From Euryarchaeota archaeon UBA557 (lineage in GTDB: Archaea; Thermoplasmatota; Poseidoniia; Poseidoniales; Thalassarchaeaceae): DNA of 64,000 nucleotides. This document shows positions 26,901 to 36,279 of the stretch, piece by piece. The notes beneath the pieces were generated by a model. It did no database searches and was not told the DNA's origin. It saw only the letters and a program-made list of their open reading frames with translations. Each line of letters starts with the position of its first letter. Within the stretch, counting starts at the first letter, position 1. Both the position numbers and the translations under genes were made by a program. The DNA lies in assembly GCA_002503285.1 (NCBI GenBank), contig DARI01000010.1:1-64000 (forward strand), written 5' to 3'.

Positions 26901-29900
26901 AGCTTCTTGACAATAATAGCGACCATATTCCCCTATTCCACAAGTGGCTGCAATCGCAGGATTGTTGTCATCGGAATCTGAGCCTGAAGGATAGCCATCT
27001 CCATCTGCATCAGATGACACATGTGTGTCAAAAATATTTAGAATCGAATCATCATCTAAATCTCTTTCGGCAGCATTTATGTATGACCACCTAGGCAAAA
27101 TGACATCTGTTGGGGATAATCCGATATCAAGAGATTGAATATCTCCTAACCCCCAACATCGTAACATATCATTACTTGTGGAAGAACAGGTGTAATGGCC
27201 TCCTGAAGAAACGCTTATTGGAAATTTACCACCAGTGAATGAGATAGCCAAAGGAGTATTTTGACTACTATCAGTACCATCTCCTAATTGTGAAAATGTG
27301 TTATCTCCCCAGCATTTCAAAATATTTGTTGTATCCAAAACACAAGAATGGGAATTACCAAGAGAAACTGAAGAAACTCCTGAAACTATATTTGAAATTG
27401 GAGAGTTTGAGTTTACATTCGTACCATCTCCCAATTGACCCTGAGAATTATCTCCCCAGCAACTCAGAGTAGTGTCACTAAGAATCGTGCAAGTATGCAT
27501 ATCGCCAGTTGAAACGGCTACTGGAGTAGTAGATAATGCAACCATAGTTGGAGTATACCTATCAGAAGTTGAAGAGTCTCCTAACTGGCCATGAGAGTTA
27601 TCACCCCAACACTTTAGATCAGGAGTATTTGTAATAGCACAAGTATGACTTCCCCCCGTTGAAATGGCCAATACTAAATCAGAACCTAAATCCACATACG
27701 ATGGAGTATAGATAGAATTTACGGTACCATCGCCTAACTGCCCATCAGAATTATCTCCCCAACATTTTAAATTAGCAGTTGCAAGTACAACACAAGTGTG
27801 ATATGAACCTGCAGAGATAGTGATAGGAACATCAGAACCTAAATCAATATCCAAAGGAATTGATGAGTCCACTACTGAACCATCACCCAACTGGCCTTGG
27901 GAATTACTTCCCCAACATTTTAGACTAGCATCATCCAGTATTGCACAAGTATGGGAATTTCCAGAGGAAATTGAAACAGCAGTACGGCCGATACCGAAAT
28001 TCACAGGAGTCATAGTTTGTCTATCTGCAGTAGTTCCATCTCCCAATTGGCCTTCAGAATTATCCCCCCAACAATTTACGGATGAGTCGTCTAATATTGC
28101 ACAAAAGTGACCATTTCCAATTGAAAGTGTTGTTTCGGTAAATATGGAACCTTCTTGGAAACCAGGATTATTAAGGCTACCTGAAACTGGTTGACTCATG
28201 TCGGTTAACATATAATTATCACTTACCACTATTGCAAATTTTTGAGGACCTTCTGGAACATTTGTCCCGGTTACTATTATTTCCCAATCTCCAGCATCCG
28301 GACTATCTACTGATAGTCCTAGTAAATTATTGATATTTCCAGTTTTTTGCCCATATATATTTCCAGAAGGATCTTTGAGTGTAATATCAAGATCATTGAC
28401 TAGGCATTGTGTAGAACAGGAAGATACCATGATATTATGTGAGTCAGTCCATGAAAGAATAACATCAAAAGAAGGAGTTCCGATTGGAATTGAGAGCCTG
28501 ATTGACTTACTTTCGGAAGTTGTAATTTCCAATTGATCTAAAAAGGAGCTAGATATTGCATCTTGAACATTTATTCTTCCCCACCCTTCATGATTGTTTG
28601 GAGTTGTTTGAGCAGCGCCATTGGAGCCTCCATACTGGCCTTCCATATCTATACTAGTGGCACTAAAAATACCTTTGATAAGGGCTGAGCTAGGAGTTAA
28701 ATAACCAGCATTATTCAAGTTTTCAATTAGCAGGGCAGCAGCACCCGCAGCCAAGGGAGTAGCCATTGAAGTACCCGATTTATATGTGTAATCAGAATAT
28801 TCTTCAGGGATGCCGTCTCCATTCATATCAATAAATACTGAACTACCCTCAGAATCTTCACTAGATAAAACAGAAACTACACGAGTTCCTGGGGCCACTA
28901 AATCAGGCTTTATTCGACCATCTTGAGTTGGGCCTCTGTTGGAATTACACCAAACTCCATCAATATTATTGGATTCGGAATCTGAAGCAATAGGTTCAGC
29001 AGGAAATTTGTTTCCGGGATATAGATCGCAAGTAATACTCAATGAAGGGCGATTATTTTCTGTTGCACCAATAGAAAAACCATTTTTTGTTACTGCTTGA
29101 GGTTGTATCCAAGAAGTATCTATTTCTCCATCTGCATTAGAATCTTTACCTTCATTCCCTAAAGCAAATAATATTACAAGATCTTCGTAAGTATATGCTG
29201 CTTGATCAATTTGTTTAGAATACGAATTATAATAGTTAGGGCTTGAACTTTGAGGGTCTGTACCCCAAGAATTTGTTTGCACCCTAACGCCTGCTTCATA
29301 GGCCGGGGTCGCTATTCCTGATACAAAATTTGATGGGACATAGAGGCCGCTATTTGCACAATCTAATTCATCCATTGCATAAAACCATAATTGAGATTCA
29401 TATGCCATACCTTTGAAAAATCCTCCAGAATTTGAGCCATCGCCTACTGCAGAGCCAGTAACATGAGTACCGTGACCATCGGCGTCTGCAGGATCGTTGT
29501 CGTCGCAACTTGCAGGCCCGTTAGAGCCAGTTATGATAGTCTTTATTCTGCCCTGGAAATCAGAGTTGATTGAGGGATTATTTCCCATACATGATGAAAT
29601 TGAAGTACATACGTTAGCATTATCAAGGCCTGAATCAGCAACTCCTATAATTACTCCATCTCCTGTAAGTACATTTCCGGACCCACCCATATAAGAAGCA
29701 TCCCAAACATGATCTATTCCAAGAATTTCAGCAGCCTTATCATCAAATAATCGTGCTGGATATTTTGGTTCCATCCACTCAACATACTCTTGATTAGATA
29801 GCCAAAGTATTTCCTTCTCATCCACAACGACTTCAGCGTAAATACCTTCAAGCATTATCAAATTGATTCCATTGTCTAGTAAATTTTGACCTTCTTCCGG

Positions 29901-30566
29901 TCCGGAAAGAATAATATTAATGACGAAATTTTTTCCTTCTTTCATACTCCCATAATCTTCACCATTCATTATTGGGACCAAATCAGGAGCTAGTTTGTCG
30001 ATCACATCAAGTTGAAAAGAACCGATGACCCCTAAATCTGCAAGCTCATAAGGAGATTTCTGACTGACATGACAATGAAATCCTTGAGGAGGTAAGTAAG
30101 AGTAGCATGCAATTCCTGAGTCTGCCAAACTTTCTTTCCAGTTCGATGGGACTGGATAATCATGAGCAAGTACATACCAACCATCCATAATATTTTGATT
30201 TGTAATTTTAGACCAGTCATTTATTGGTACATAATTAGCAGTTCTGTAGAATAAATAAGCCTCACCAATTTTATTTTTATCTTCCCACCCATGAGAACTG
30301 TCGGATAAATCAGGAGATATTAAGAAATTACCTTTATCATCATACTTTACAGAAATATCGAAAAGCGATTGTTGGTGATTTGAAGAGTCCTTCATTGGAT
30401 ATTCAGATGCAGCCACGGTAAGTACCGAAGGTAAAAGAATTAACAATACAAGGGTCAAACATATCACAGTACTTCCCCTGCTCCCTCTACCCATGTTTAT
30501 TCTACGTAGTAGGGAGGACATTAAAACTACTGATTGATTTATGCTTTTATAAGTATAATTATTCAT
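23958..30566 (-). CDS. Giant surface subtilase with 14 RCC1 repeats and TSP3-like repeats
   Basis: About 2200 residues (numbered from an in-frame TTG at 30572; ATG at 30566, 30521 or 30494 could also start). A signal peptide (VICLTLVLLILLPSVLTVAA) is followed by an S8 subtilisin domain with Asp313 (GVADSGLD), His367 (DGHGTHVTG) and Ser602 (SGTSMATP). RCC1 repeats (CAILDDxxxxCWGxNxxGQL) occur in two blocks of seven, about residues 811-1141 and 1324-1681. GCC2/ephrin-receptor-like Cys segments (CSIGTFQKLSGMDKC, CVPGTYQPSSGQTSC) follow each block, then Asp-rich thrombospondin type 3-like calcium repeats (DTDGDSIVDINDLDDDNDG, about 1770-2150) and a C-terminal membrane helix (VYLLITLTSIFLVFMLF). 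It is probably a cell-surface protease for particle or protein degradation, tethered by the C terminus. Confidence 0.9.
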   Translation of the reverse strand: MNNYTYKSINQSVVLMSSLLRRINMGRGSRGSTVICLTLVLLILLPSVLTVAASEYPMKDSSNHQQSLFDISVKYDDKGNFLISPDLSDSSHGWEDKNKIGEAYLFYRTANYVPINDWSKITNQNIMDGWYVLAHDYPVPSNWKESLADSGIACYSYLPPQGFHCHVSQKSPYELADLGVIGSFQLDVIDKLAPDLVPIMNGEDYGSMKEGKNFVINIILSGPEEGQNLLDNGINLIMLEGIYAEVVVDEKEILWLSNQEYVEWMEPKYPARLFDDKAAEILGIDHVWDASYMGGSGNVLTGDGVIIGVADSGLDNANVCTSISSCMGNNPSINSDFQGRIKTIITGSNGPASCDDNDPADADGHGTHVTGSAVGDGSNSGGFFKGMAYESQLWFYAMDELDCANSGLYVPSNFVSGIATPAYEAGVRVQTNSWGTDPQSSSPNYYNSYSKQIDQAAYTYEDLVILFALGNEGKDSNADGEIDTSWIQPQAVTKNGFSIGATENNRPSLSITCDLYPGNKFPAEPIASDSESNNIDGVWCNSNRGPTQDGRIKPDLVAPGTRVVSVLSSEDSEGSSVFIDMNGDGIPEEYSDYTYKSGTSMATPLAAGAAALLIENLNNAGYLTPSSALIKGIFSATSIDMEGQYGGSNGAAQTTPNNHEGWGRINVQDAISSSFLDQLEITTSESKSIRLSIPIGTPSFDVILSWTDSHNIMVSSCSTQCLVNDLDITLKDPSGNIYGQKTGNINNLLGLSVDSPDAGDWEIIVTGTNVPEGPQKFAIVVSDNYMLTDMSQPVSGSLNNPGFQEGSIFTETTLSIGNGHFCAILDDSSVNCWGDNSEGQLGDGTTADRQTMTPVNFGIGRTAVSISSGNSHTCAILDDASLKCWGSNSQGQLGDGSVVDSSIPLDIDLGSDVPITISAGSYHTCVVLATANLKCWGDNSDGQLGDGTVNSIYTPSYVDLGSDLVLAISTGGSHTCAITNTPDLKCWGDNSHGQLGDSSTSDRYTPTMVALSTTPVAVSTGDMHTCTILSDTTLSCWGDNSQGQLGDGTNVNSNSPISNIVSGVSSVSLGNSHSCVLDTTNILKCWGDNTFSQLGDGTDSSQNTPLAISFTGGKFPISVSSGGHYTCSSTSNDMLRCWGLGDIQSLDIGLSPTDVILPRWSYINAAERDLDDDSILNIFDTHVSSDADGDGYPSGSDSDDNNPAIAATCGIGEYGRYYCQEATVGFYVNTIGSLIKIPASPGNYVDTNGATSQSPCSIGTFQKLSGMDKCDDANAGYYVSSIGSSAQIACPGGTYNPLSGSNSPTDCIGSDPGFNVPILTDVNAGTSHSCAILDDGAIRCWGSNGNGQLGDGSRDDKLAPTVVNTPLGRIAISVSTGLAHSCAIFDDGSLRCWGDNSQGQLGDGTTVERTVPTLVNLGNGRSASSITLGQTHTCSILDDNSVKCWGGNANGQVGDGSTSDRNIPTKILFDGSDVISLSAGSYHTCAILINSSIECWGDNWHGQLGDGSNDRQLTPKSLGNQYQSRSISSGAFHTCSIMINNSLYCWGFNSGGQLGNGNYDNFNLPNPVPLSENQIPSIIESGFHHTCSVLDNGKVICWGDNAKGQLGDGTNNDRIIADEVDIPIGRSALSISVGQRHSCAILDDATLYCWGYNSNGQLGNGNIMDKNAPENIDLNHGSGFQTACVPGTYQPSSGQTSCSLAAKGHDAPNSSSLDQSPCKIGHYSNIRGLANCVEASLGYYVETVMAIDQIACPELKSTIRTASNSLNDCILDTDGDSIVDINDLDDDNDGVPDAIDFDPLDPNISADTDSDQIPDNIDPDDDNDGVNDTYTLQTLDSNGNIVYQVIIMDAFPLDRTEWSDTDSDGIGDNTDLDDDNDGRTDNFDTFSSNKFEWSDYDGDQLGDNFDADDDGDGVCDTNTGTSFVDSSNNNYGGNHNIGSLSILTSLGEEVPLIHPSVLNYLPPSYPLIYPSDFVNLSNRHPVYIITLEYCNLLGDEFPLDPSEYIDTDGDTLGNNLDKDDDNDGYEDSNDSFELDPNEWSDLDGDNKGDNFDLFDNDPLEWMDSDGDSVGDNSDGCIFEPGLNSSYVDIIHLLAIGNIIGCIPDPNLNIVEEEEPEIPEFLSIDFLDLDNDGEINLLDIDDDGDNIPDAQDSHPYDPTRPFDQDVYLLITLTSIFLVFMLFRLVNWQKTKIAKFRSKRIHLE

Positions 30567-30630
30567 CTCCAACTATAAAATATTAATATGCAGGGAACAG
30601 GAATATAGGCCATGACTTCTGGGGTTGAAT

Positions 30631-32757
30631 ATGAAAGGAGAGAAGATTCCGGTGATGGAAAATAATCTCAAAAATTTAGAAGAAGATTCTTTAGATAAAG
30701 AATTGGATAAAATAAGAAAGAGGAGATTAAATGCCGACAAAACATTTCTTGTTAATACGATAATTCCTAGAAAAAGTGATGACTATACATTGATTTTTGG
30801 AGTAGTATGTGGTGCAATATTCTTTGGAGGGATATTCATAACCTCTTCAGGCTTAATAACTCCAGATTCAATCATGGTCGATAATAGAATATCAGGGACT
30901 TTCTTGGACTCAGAGGACTGTACTGATAGAAGATATGAAGTATACTTTGACATATTTGCAATTGATGAAAATATAAGAATTAAAAGTCACCATGTAAATG
31001 AAGAATTAACCTCAATTATGATAGTAAATTTTTCAAGTAAGGACGATATAAATAATACATTACAATATGTTTTCGGGGGCATAGGCGACCTAGAGAATAC
31101 ATTTGATTCTGAAGATATAAATGATGGTCATTATGAGATAATTGTCAATATTTATATCTATGATGAAGAAGTAAATCTATCACATTTATCGAAAGATATT
31201 TTATTAAAATACATTGAAAATGGTACTTATATTGATAATATTAGTAAAGATGTCGAACTACATATGGAAAGTAGAGTCACTAATGAAATTCCCATTCTTA
31301 AAATCATAAGTTTTGGAAATTGGGGGAATTCTGAACTTCAAAAAATTCCAGAAATAAGTGATGAGGAGCCTCGGGCATGTATGTCAATACAAGAATTGGG
31401 CATTTGGGGCTGGGCATTAATGGGATTAGAATGGGCTGGAGGAAGGGAGACGGCGATGTTGACTGGCGGTAGTGCAGGAGTCCCCCCTTGGTGGCTAGCT
31501 TCGGTATCACTTGGGATGTCAATATTCTTTTTATGCGTTCAATATCCGTTAATGCATAGGTTATACCATAGAGAAGTTGATGATTTATTATCAACAAAGC
31601 AAATGAAAAGGATGTTACAAAAGGTTTTACAAAAATCTTCTAATGAATTAAGAATTGACTTTGATTTAAATAATTTTAAAATACAAGATAGGTCACTTTC
31701 AGTAGATGCATTAGTGCATTACAAAACTACAAGCATGACAATAGCAAGTCCAATGGAAGTAAAGACTAGGATGATTACAGATATTTTAGAAGAGTTTGCA
31801 ATATTTGGAGAAATGAGGCCGATTCAATTGAAATCACTGTGTACGGACACAAAAGATTCAAAAGTTTCCAATATAATAATTAATTCTCAACTAATATATG
31901 ATGATTTTGGCCAAATACCTTTATCTGAAGATTACTCAGAATTCTTTGGATCGATAAGTAAATTCGGCAAGCTAGAGGAAGAATTTAGGGGCGTGATGAA
32001 AAAATGGTTTAGACAAAATCATCTTGTAGATTATGGATCGGCAATAATGTCTGATGAAGATTCCGTATTTGTCAGAGTAATCTATCAACCTGCGCAAAGA
32101 TTTGCTTACTTTTCATTCAAATCCAACTATAATGAATTACAAAATAATCTTGAAAGTAACTTAAAAAATAAATTGAAAGATCACATGGGCAATAGGACAT
32201 TAATAGTGAGTGCAAGAAATGAGAAATCAACACTAGCTGACTATGCGAATCCTGGAAGAGTTGAGCAAGGAACAGATGAATTAACGGGAGAAGCGATGGT
32301 TGCCAAGAGAGGAGGTATCCCTGGAGCATTGTTGCAAAATCCATTCATGGGAGACATTCTTTCTTCTGTTGAATATGTAGCACTAAAGAACCGTAAGAGA
32401 ATTGATAAATATGGGTTTTGGGGGCTTATAGTATTCGTTTGGATACCATTCATGGCCAGTGGAGTTTTAGTTGGTGCAATGTTAGGATTGGTAGCAAGAA
32501 TGAGATTTGAGCGAGTTTTGGCTGCTTGCCTTCTCGGAGGATCGGCGGCATCAATAACTTGGGCATATAGTGCAAAGGGGATAATAGAATTCATGGAAAA
32601 ATATCATGCTGAAGCATTTATACCATTCCTGATATTCCTAGTTTTTGCATTTACAATAATTCACCTTAGAAATAATAAAAGACGAAGAAGAGAGGAATTA
32701 TTTAGAGATTCAATGGCATTTTTCTCTGGTTCATATTCAACCATAGGCAAGCAATAA
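30631..32757 (+). CDS. Membrane protein with C-terminal COG2426 (small multidrug export)-like domain
   Basis: About 708 residues from the ATG at 30631, six bases after GGGG. An N-terminal helix (about 48-70), an acidic extracytoplasmic domain, a middle helix (about 285-305), a cytoplasmic domain of about 250 residues, and a C-terminal set of helices. YGFWGLIVFVWIPFMASGVL plus the following MLGLVARMRFERVLAACLLG resembles the Sm_multidrug_ex (COG2426) family. That family is usually about 150-170 residues, so the long N-terminal part is an addition with no recognised domain. Transport is plausible but unproved. Confidence 0.65.
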   Translation: MKGEKIPVMENNLKNLEEDSLDKELDKIRKRRLNADKTFLVNTIIPRKSDDYTLIFGVVCGAIFFGGIFITSSGLITPDSIMVDNRISGTFLDSEDCTDRRYEVYFDIFAIDENIRIKSHHVNEELTSIMIVNFSSKDDINNTLQYVFGGIGDLENTFDSEDINDGHYEIIVNIYIYDEEVNLSHLSKDILLKYIENGTYIDNISKDVELHMESRVTNEIPILKIISFGNWGNSELQKIPEISDEEPRACMSIQELGIWGWALMGLEWAGGRETAMLTGGSAGVPPWWLASVSLGMSIFFLCVQYPLMHRLYHREVDDLLSTKQMKRMLQKVLQKSSNELRIDFDLNNFKIQDRSLSVDALVHYKTTSMTIASPMEVKTRMITDILEEFAIFGEMRPIQLKSLCTDTKDSKVSNIIINSQLIYDDFGQIPLSEDYSEFFGSISKFGKLEEEFRGVMKKWFRQNHLVDYGSAIMSDEDSVFVRVIYQPAQRFAYFSFKSNYNELQNNLESNLKNKLKDHMGNRTLIVSARNEKSTLADYANPGRVEQGTDELTGEAMVAKRGGIPGALLQNPFMGDILSSVEYVALKNRKRIDKYGFWGLIVFVWIPFMASGVLVGAMLGLVARMRFERVLAACLLGGSAASITWAYSAKGIIEFMEKYHAEAFIPFLIFLVFAFTIIHLRNNKRRRREELFRDSMAFFSGSYSTIGKQ

Positions 32758-32835
32758 TAATTATAAAAAATAGACTATATTAATAAAATAAATATTTTTG
32801 AGAATATTAGAAATCCCTAACAATGAGGAAAAAAA

Positions 32836-33615
32836 ATGAGAATTGTGACATGGAATTTGAATGGCATAAGGGCTGCTCATCGTAAAGGGCTTGATGGTTT
32901 CATAGAGAAGATTGATAGTGATATTTGGCTATTTCAAGAAGTTAGAGCATTGCCTGAACAAATGCCTGATAATTGGAATCCTCCAGAAAAACATGAAATA
33001 ATTTGGCATCCTGCTCAAAAAAAGGGATATTCAGGAGTTTCAACTTGGTCAAGAATAGGAATTTCAGATGAGGGACGTGGAATAAAAACTAATGTAGATC
33101 CTGATGATTCAGAAGGAAGAGTGCTGCACACAAAACATGGTAACTTACATTGTATCAATATATATCTTCCCAATGGTGGCGCCAATATTGAAAGGCAAAA
33201 ATTCAAGGATAAATGGTTAGAAGATTTACTTATTTGGGCTAAAAAATTTGTAAATATTAAAGATCCAGTACTTATATGTGGTGATCTCAATATCGCACAT
33301 ACGGAAAATGATATTTGGAATCCCTCTGGAAATAAAAATACATCAGGATTTCTAATGCATGAGAGAGAATGGTTTACTAGATTTCTATCCTCTGGTTGGC
33401 ATGATTTGTTAAGAATCAAATTTGATAAAATAAAAGGACCTTATTCTTGGTGGTCTAACCGTGGACAAGCAAGAGCATTAAACAGAGGTTGGCGAATTGA
33501 TTACGTACTTGCTAATACGGCGGCCCTTGAAATTTTTGAAGATATAGAAATATTAAGAGAGGGTGGTTTGATAGTCTCTGATCATGCTCCACTAATTGTG
33601 GATTTAAGATTATAA
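32836..33615 (+). CDS. xth: Exodeoxyribonuclease III (AP endonuclease)
   Basis: A 259-residue enzyme of the EEP nuclease fold, preceded by GAGGA. Key motifs: MRIVTWNLNGIRAAHRKG (catalytic Asn), LFQEVRA (metal-binding Glu), GYSGVSTWSR, GDLNIAHTENDIWNP (Asp and Asn), YSWWSNRG, WRIDYVLAN and the terminal SDHAPLIVDL (Asp-His pair). It cuts DNA at abasic sites in base excision repair. It stands upstream of the shikimate operon without an obvious link. Confidence 0.95.
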   Translation: MRIVTWNLNGIRAAHRKGLDGFIEKIDSDIWLFQEVRALPEQMPDNWNPPEKHEIIWHPAQKKGYSGVSTWSRIGISDEGRGIKTNVDPDDSEGRVLHTKHGNLHCINIYLPNGGANIERQKFKDKWLEDLLIWAKKFVNIKDPVLICGDLNIAHTENDIWNPSGNKNTSGFLMHEREWFTRFLSSGWHDLLRIKFDKIKGPYSWWSNRGQARALNRGWRIDYVLANTAALEIFEDIEILREGGLIVSDHAPLIVDLRL

Positions 33616-33682
33616 AAATATTGAATAATAAAAATTAAATCTAAAAACGATACTTTTCAAGAAGGAACCCTTTCCACCGGTT

Positions 33683-34477
33683 ATGATGAAGGGGCTCGAA
33701 GCACGTCTGGAACAAATTTTACCAGGTGGAAAGGGAGTTTGGATTCCAATGGACCACGGAATTTCCAATTATCCCGAAGTAGGACTAGAAAATATTAATT
33801 CTACAATAAAAAAATTAATTGATAGTGGTGTTGATGCAATAGTCCTTCACAAAGGCGTATTAAGTCATCAGAAAAAAATGACCGAATGGGATGGTTTCAT
33901 TTGTCATGTATCTGCATCAACCGTGCATGGAGGCAGTAGATCTGGAGAAAAGGTAAGTATTGCAACCGCAGAAGAATGTTTGGACAGAGGTGCAATTGCT
34001 GTTTCTGGACAAATAAATATCGGAGACCCTTCTGAGCCAGATATGATATTAGAGATGGGAGATTTGACAACTGATGCTTGGGCTCTTGGAATGCCGGTAC
34101 TGGGAATGATGTATCCGAGAGGAATTAATATGAAAATTAGTACTGATGATTCAACAAATGGCGTCGCACATGCTGCAAGATTAGCGTGGGAAATAGGTTG
34201 TAATGTTGTAAAAGTCCCTTGGACCGGTTCAATAGATTCATTTCGAAATGTGATAAACTCAGTACCAATACCAGTTTTAATTGCCGGAGGAATAAACGAG
34301 TCATCCTTTGGAGAATTATTAAAAATAGTAGAAAAATCAATACAAGCCGGTGGAAGTGGAGTTTGCATAGGTAGACAAGTATTTGGATCAGAAAACCCTG
34401 AATTATGCATTAAGGCACTTAAGGCGATAGTACATGAAGGAATTAGCGCTAAAGATGCAACTAAATTTTTAAAGTAG
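33683..34477 (+). CDS. 2-amino-3,7-dideoxy-D-threo-hept-6-ulosonate synthase
   Basis: A 264-residue class I aldolase-fold enzyme. PMDHGISNYPEVGLENI with its Asp-His-Gly, AIVLHKG, MYPRGINMK, the Schiff-base Lys in AWEIGCNVVKVPWTGS, and the phosphate-binding IAGGINES and GGSGVCIGRQVF are typical. It is the first enzyme of the archaeal (ADH) shikimate route, joining a 6-deoxy-ketohexose phosphate with aspartate semialdehyde. Its position directly before 3-dehydroquinate synthase II confirms this function over fructose-bisphosphate aldolase. The stop overlaps the next gene by one base. Confidence 0.9.
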   Translation: MMKGLEARLEQILPGGKGVWIPMDHGISNYPEVGLENINSTIKKLIDSGVDAIVLHKGVLSHQKKMTEWDGFICHVSASTVHGGSRSGEKVSIATAEECLDRGAIAVSGQINIGDPSEPDMILEMGDLTTDAWALGMPVLGMMYPRGINMKISTDDSTNGVAHAARLAWEIGCNVVKVPWTGSIDSFRNVINSVPIPVLIAGGINESSFGELLKIVEKSIQAGGSGVCIGRQVFGSENPELCIKALKAIVHEGISAKDATKFLK

Positions 34478-35430
34478 TGGAAAATATGGAGTTGTGGATT
34501 GATGATATAAACTCTAACTCTGGCGAGTTAGGCAATCATGCTGACCGTTTATGGAGAGGAGATGCCCCTGATGTTGCAGAAATTGATTTAAGTAATTATA
34601 AATCTCAAGAAGAAGCAATTTCAATGATAGGGATTGTACCGTGGATATTGATTAAATGTAAAAATTGGAAAATGATACCATTGGAGAATTTAATTTCAAA
34701 ATCTTTAGGCTCAGGCACTAAGATAGTAGTTTCCATTAGTGATGAAATAGATGTATTAGGAGTGTCCTTCGCACTTCAACATGGAGTTGATGCATTATTA
34801 CTGCCCCCAATAAAAGAAATTTGGGATAGGGCTTTAAAAGTTAATGAAAGTAAAAAAAATATAAAATTTTTAGAGAAAGAAGTCATTTCAAAATTATCAT
34901 GTGCCAAGGTAACTTCAATCGAGTCCGGAGGATTTGGAGAAAGAGTTTGTATTGACTTGATAGAAAGATTAGCTGTTGGAGAAGGAATGTTAATTGGTTC
35001 TGTATCTGAAATTCTCTGCTTAGTACATGGAGAGACCATTCCTTCTGAATATGTCCCGTCTAGGCCATTTAGAGTAAATGCAGGTCCTGTTCATTCATAT
35101 ATTTTAATGGCAGATGGTAAGACAAAATATCTGAATGAATTAGAAGCGGGTAATCAAGTTGCGATAATAAATTCAAAGGGAGATGAAAGATCTGCATCGA
35201 TAGGTAGGATCAAAATTGAAAGGCGGCCATTCCTTAAAATTGTATATAAATATGATGAAATTCTCGGTAATTTAATAACTCAACAAGCAGAAACTGTTAG
35301 GATTGTGACCAATTTAAATCATATCAAATCTGTGACTGAACTAGTAATTGGAGATGAATTATTGGTACGTATAGACTCAAGAATGAGGCATATTGGTAAT
35401 CCGTTGATAGGAGATATAAGAGAAATATGA
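34477..35430 (+). CDS. aroB': 3-dehydroquinate synthase II (archaeal type)
   Basis: A 317-residue protein starting at GTG 34477 (an ATG at 34486 is also possible). It has the family's VDALLLPP segment, the SGGFGERVCIDLIERLAVGE region (a basic and acidic cluster), the SEILCLVHGETIPSEYVPSR motif and the FRVNAGPVHSYILMADGKTK motif. It oxidatively deaminates and cyclises the ADH product to 3-dehydroquinate with NAD+. It overlaps both neighbours (1 and 4 bases), so the operon is translationally coupled. Confidence 0.92.
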   Translation: MENMELWIDDINSNSGELGNHADRLWRGDAPDVAEIDLSNYKSQEEAISMIGIVPWILIKCKNWKMIPLENLISKSLGSGTKIVVSISDEIDVLGVSFALQHGVDALLLPPIKEIWDRALKVNESKKNIKFLEKEVISKLSCAKVTSIESGGFGERVCIDLIERLAVGEGMLIGSVSEILCLVHGETIPSEYVPSRPFRVNAGPVHSYILMADGKTKYLNELEAGNQVAIINSKGDERSASIGRIKIERRPFLKIVYKYDEILGNLITQQAETVRIVTNLNHIKSVTELVIGDELLVRIDSRMRHIGNPLIGDIREI

Positions 35431-36263
35431 AGTCTTTGGGGGCCGGAGAATCTAATGGAGGAATATCCATATTACACGCACTAGGTACTGGCAAGGGCTG
35501 TTCAATAGGAGTAGAACTTTGTACTAAAGTAGAAATAATGGATGAAAAAATAATCAATACTGAAGATAAACATGGGCTTCTTGAATCCATAATATCTTGT
35601 TGGAAAGATGCCGGATTGCCTGTTCCCGATAAATTTGGTTGGAAGATATCTACTAATATTCCAATTGGCCAAGGATTAAAATCCAGTTCGGCACTAGCTT
35701 GCGCTGCATTAAAGGCTTTAAATTCCACATTTATGACAAATTTAGATGATTATCAAATAATAGATTTAGCAGTAGAAGCGCAGATTCGTTCTAATTGCAC
35801 AATAAGTGGAAGTATTGACGATACATGGGCATCCATAAGTACTGGATGGAAATTAATAGACTCTTCAAAAAAAGCCTCAAATTCTATATCCCTCCAGGGC
35901 GATATAGAAGATGGTTTTTCCATCATAATTTGTACAAGAGGTGCAAGAAATGTGACAATAAAATCATTTTTATTTCAAGATTATCAATCATTATTTAAAA
36001 AATCATCATTGATGATTGAAAGAAGAGAAATATTCGAAGCTATGACGACCAATGGCGTGGCAGTTGCTGGAGTTACAAATGATCATGATGCAATTAGAAT
36101 ATGTAATTTAGCAATAATTAATGGTGCAGTATCGGCTGGGATTTCTGGCTCTGGACCTGCAATTGCAATAATTTGTTATAATGAAGATGTTGATAAAATT
36201 GAAAAAATATTAACGTCTGAAAAAAGAGAGATAATTAAAACAAAATTTTTAACAAAATTATAG
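35427..36263 (+). CDS. aroK: Shikimate kinase, archaeal GHMP type
   Basis: A 278-residue GHMP-fold kinase. The N-terminal GGISILHALGTGKGCSIGVE, the ATP-binding loop IPIGQGLKSSSALACAALKA and the C-terminal AGISGSGPAIAIIC are the three GHMP motifs in the archaeal shikimate kinase arrangement. It phosphorylates shikimate with ATP and is not related to bacterial AroK. ATGA overlap with the upstream gene. The dehydratase, dehydrogenase and EPSP synthase of the pathway are not in this window. Confidence 0.93.
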   Translation: MKSLGAGESNGGISILHALGTGKGCSIGVELCTKVEIMDEKIINTEDKHGLLESIISCWKDAGLPVPDKFGWKISTNIPIGQGLKSSSALACAALKALNSTFMTNLDDYQIIDLAVEAQIRSNCTISGSIDDTWASISTGWKLIDSSKKASNSISLQGDIEDGFSIIICTRGARNVTIKSFLFQDYQSLFKKSSLMIERREIFEAMTTNGVAVAGVTNDHDAIRICNLAIINGAVSAGISGSGPAIAIICYNEDVDKIEKILTSEKREIIKTKFLTKL

Positions 36264-36279
36264 AAATGGGTGGCATAAT

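Noticed and set aside
33683..34477. Fructose-bisphosphate aldolase class I
   Set aside because: Same fold, but overlap with 3-dehydroquinate synthase II and the shikimate operon identify it as the amino-dideoxy-heptulosonate synthase.
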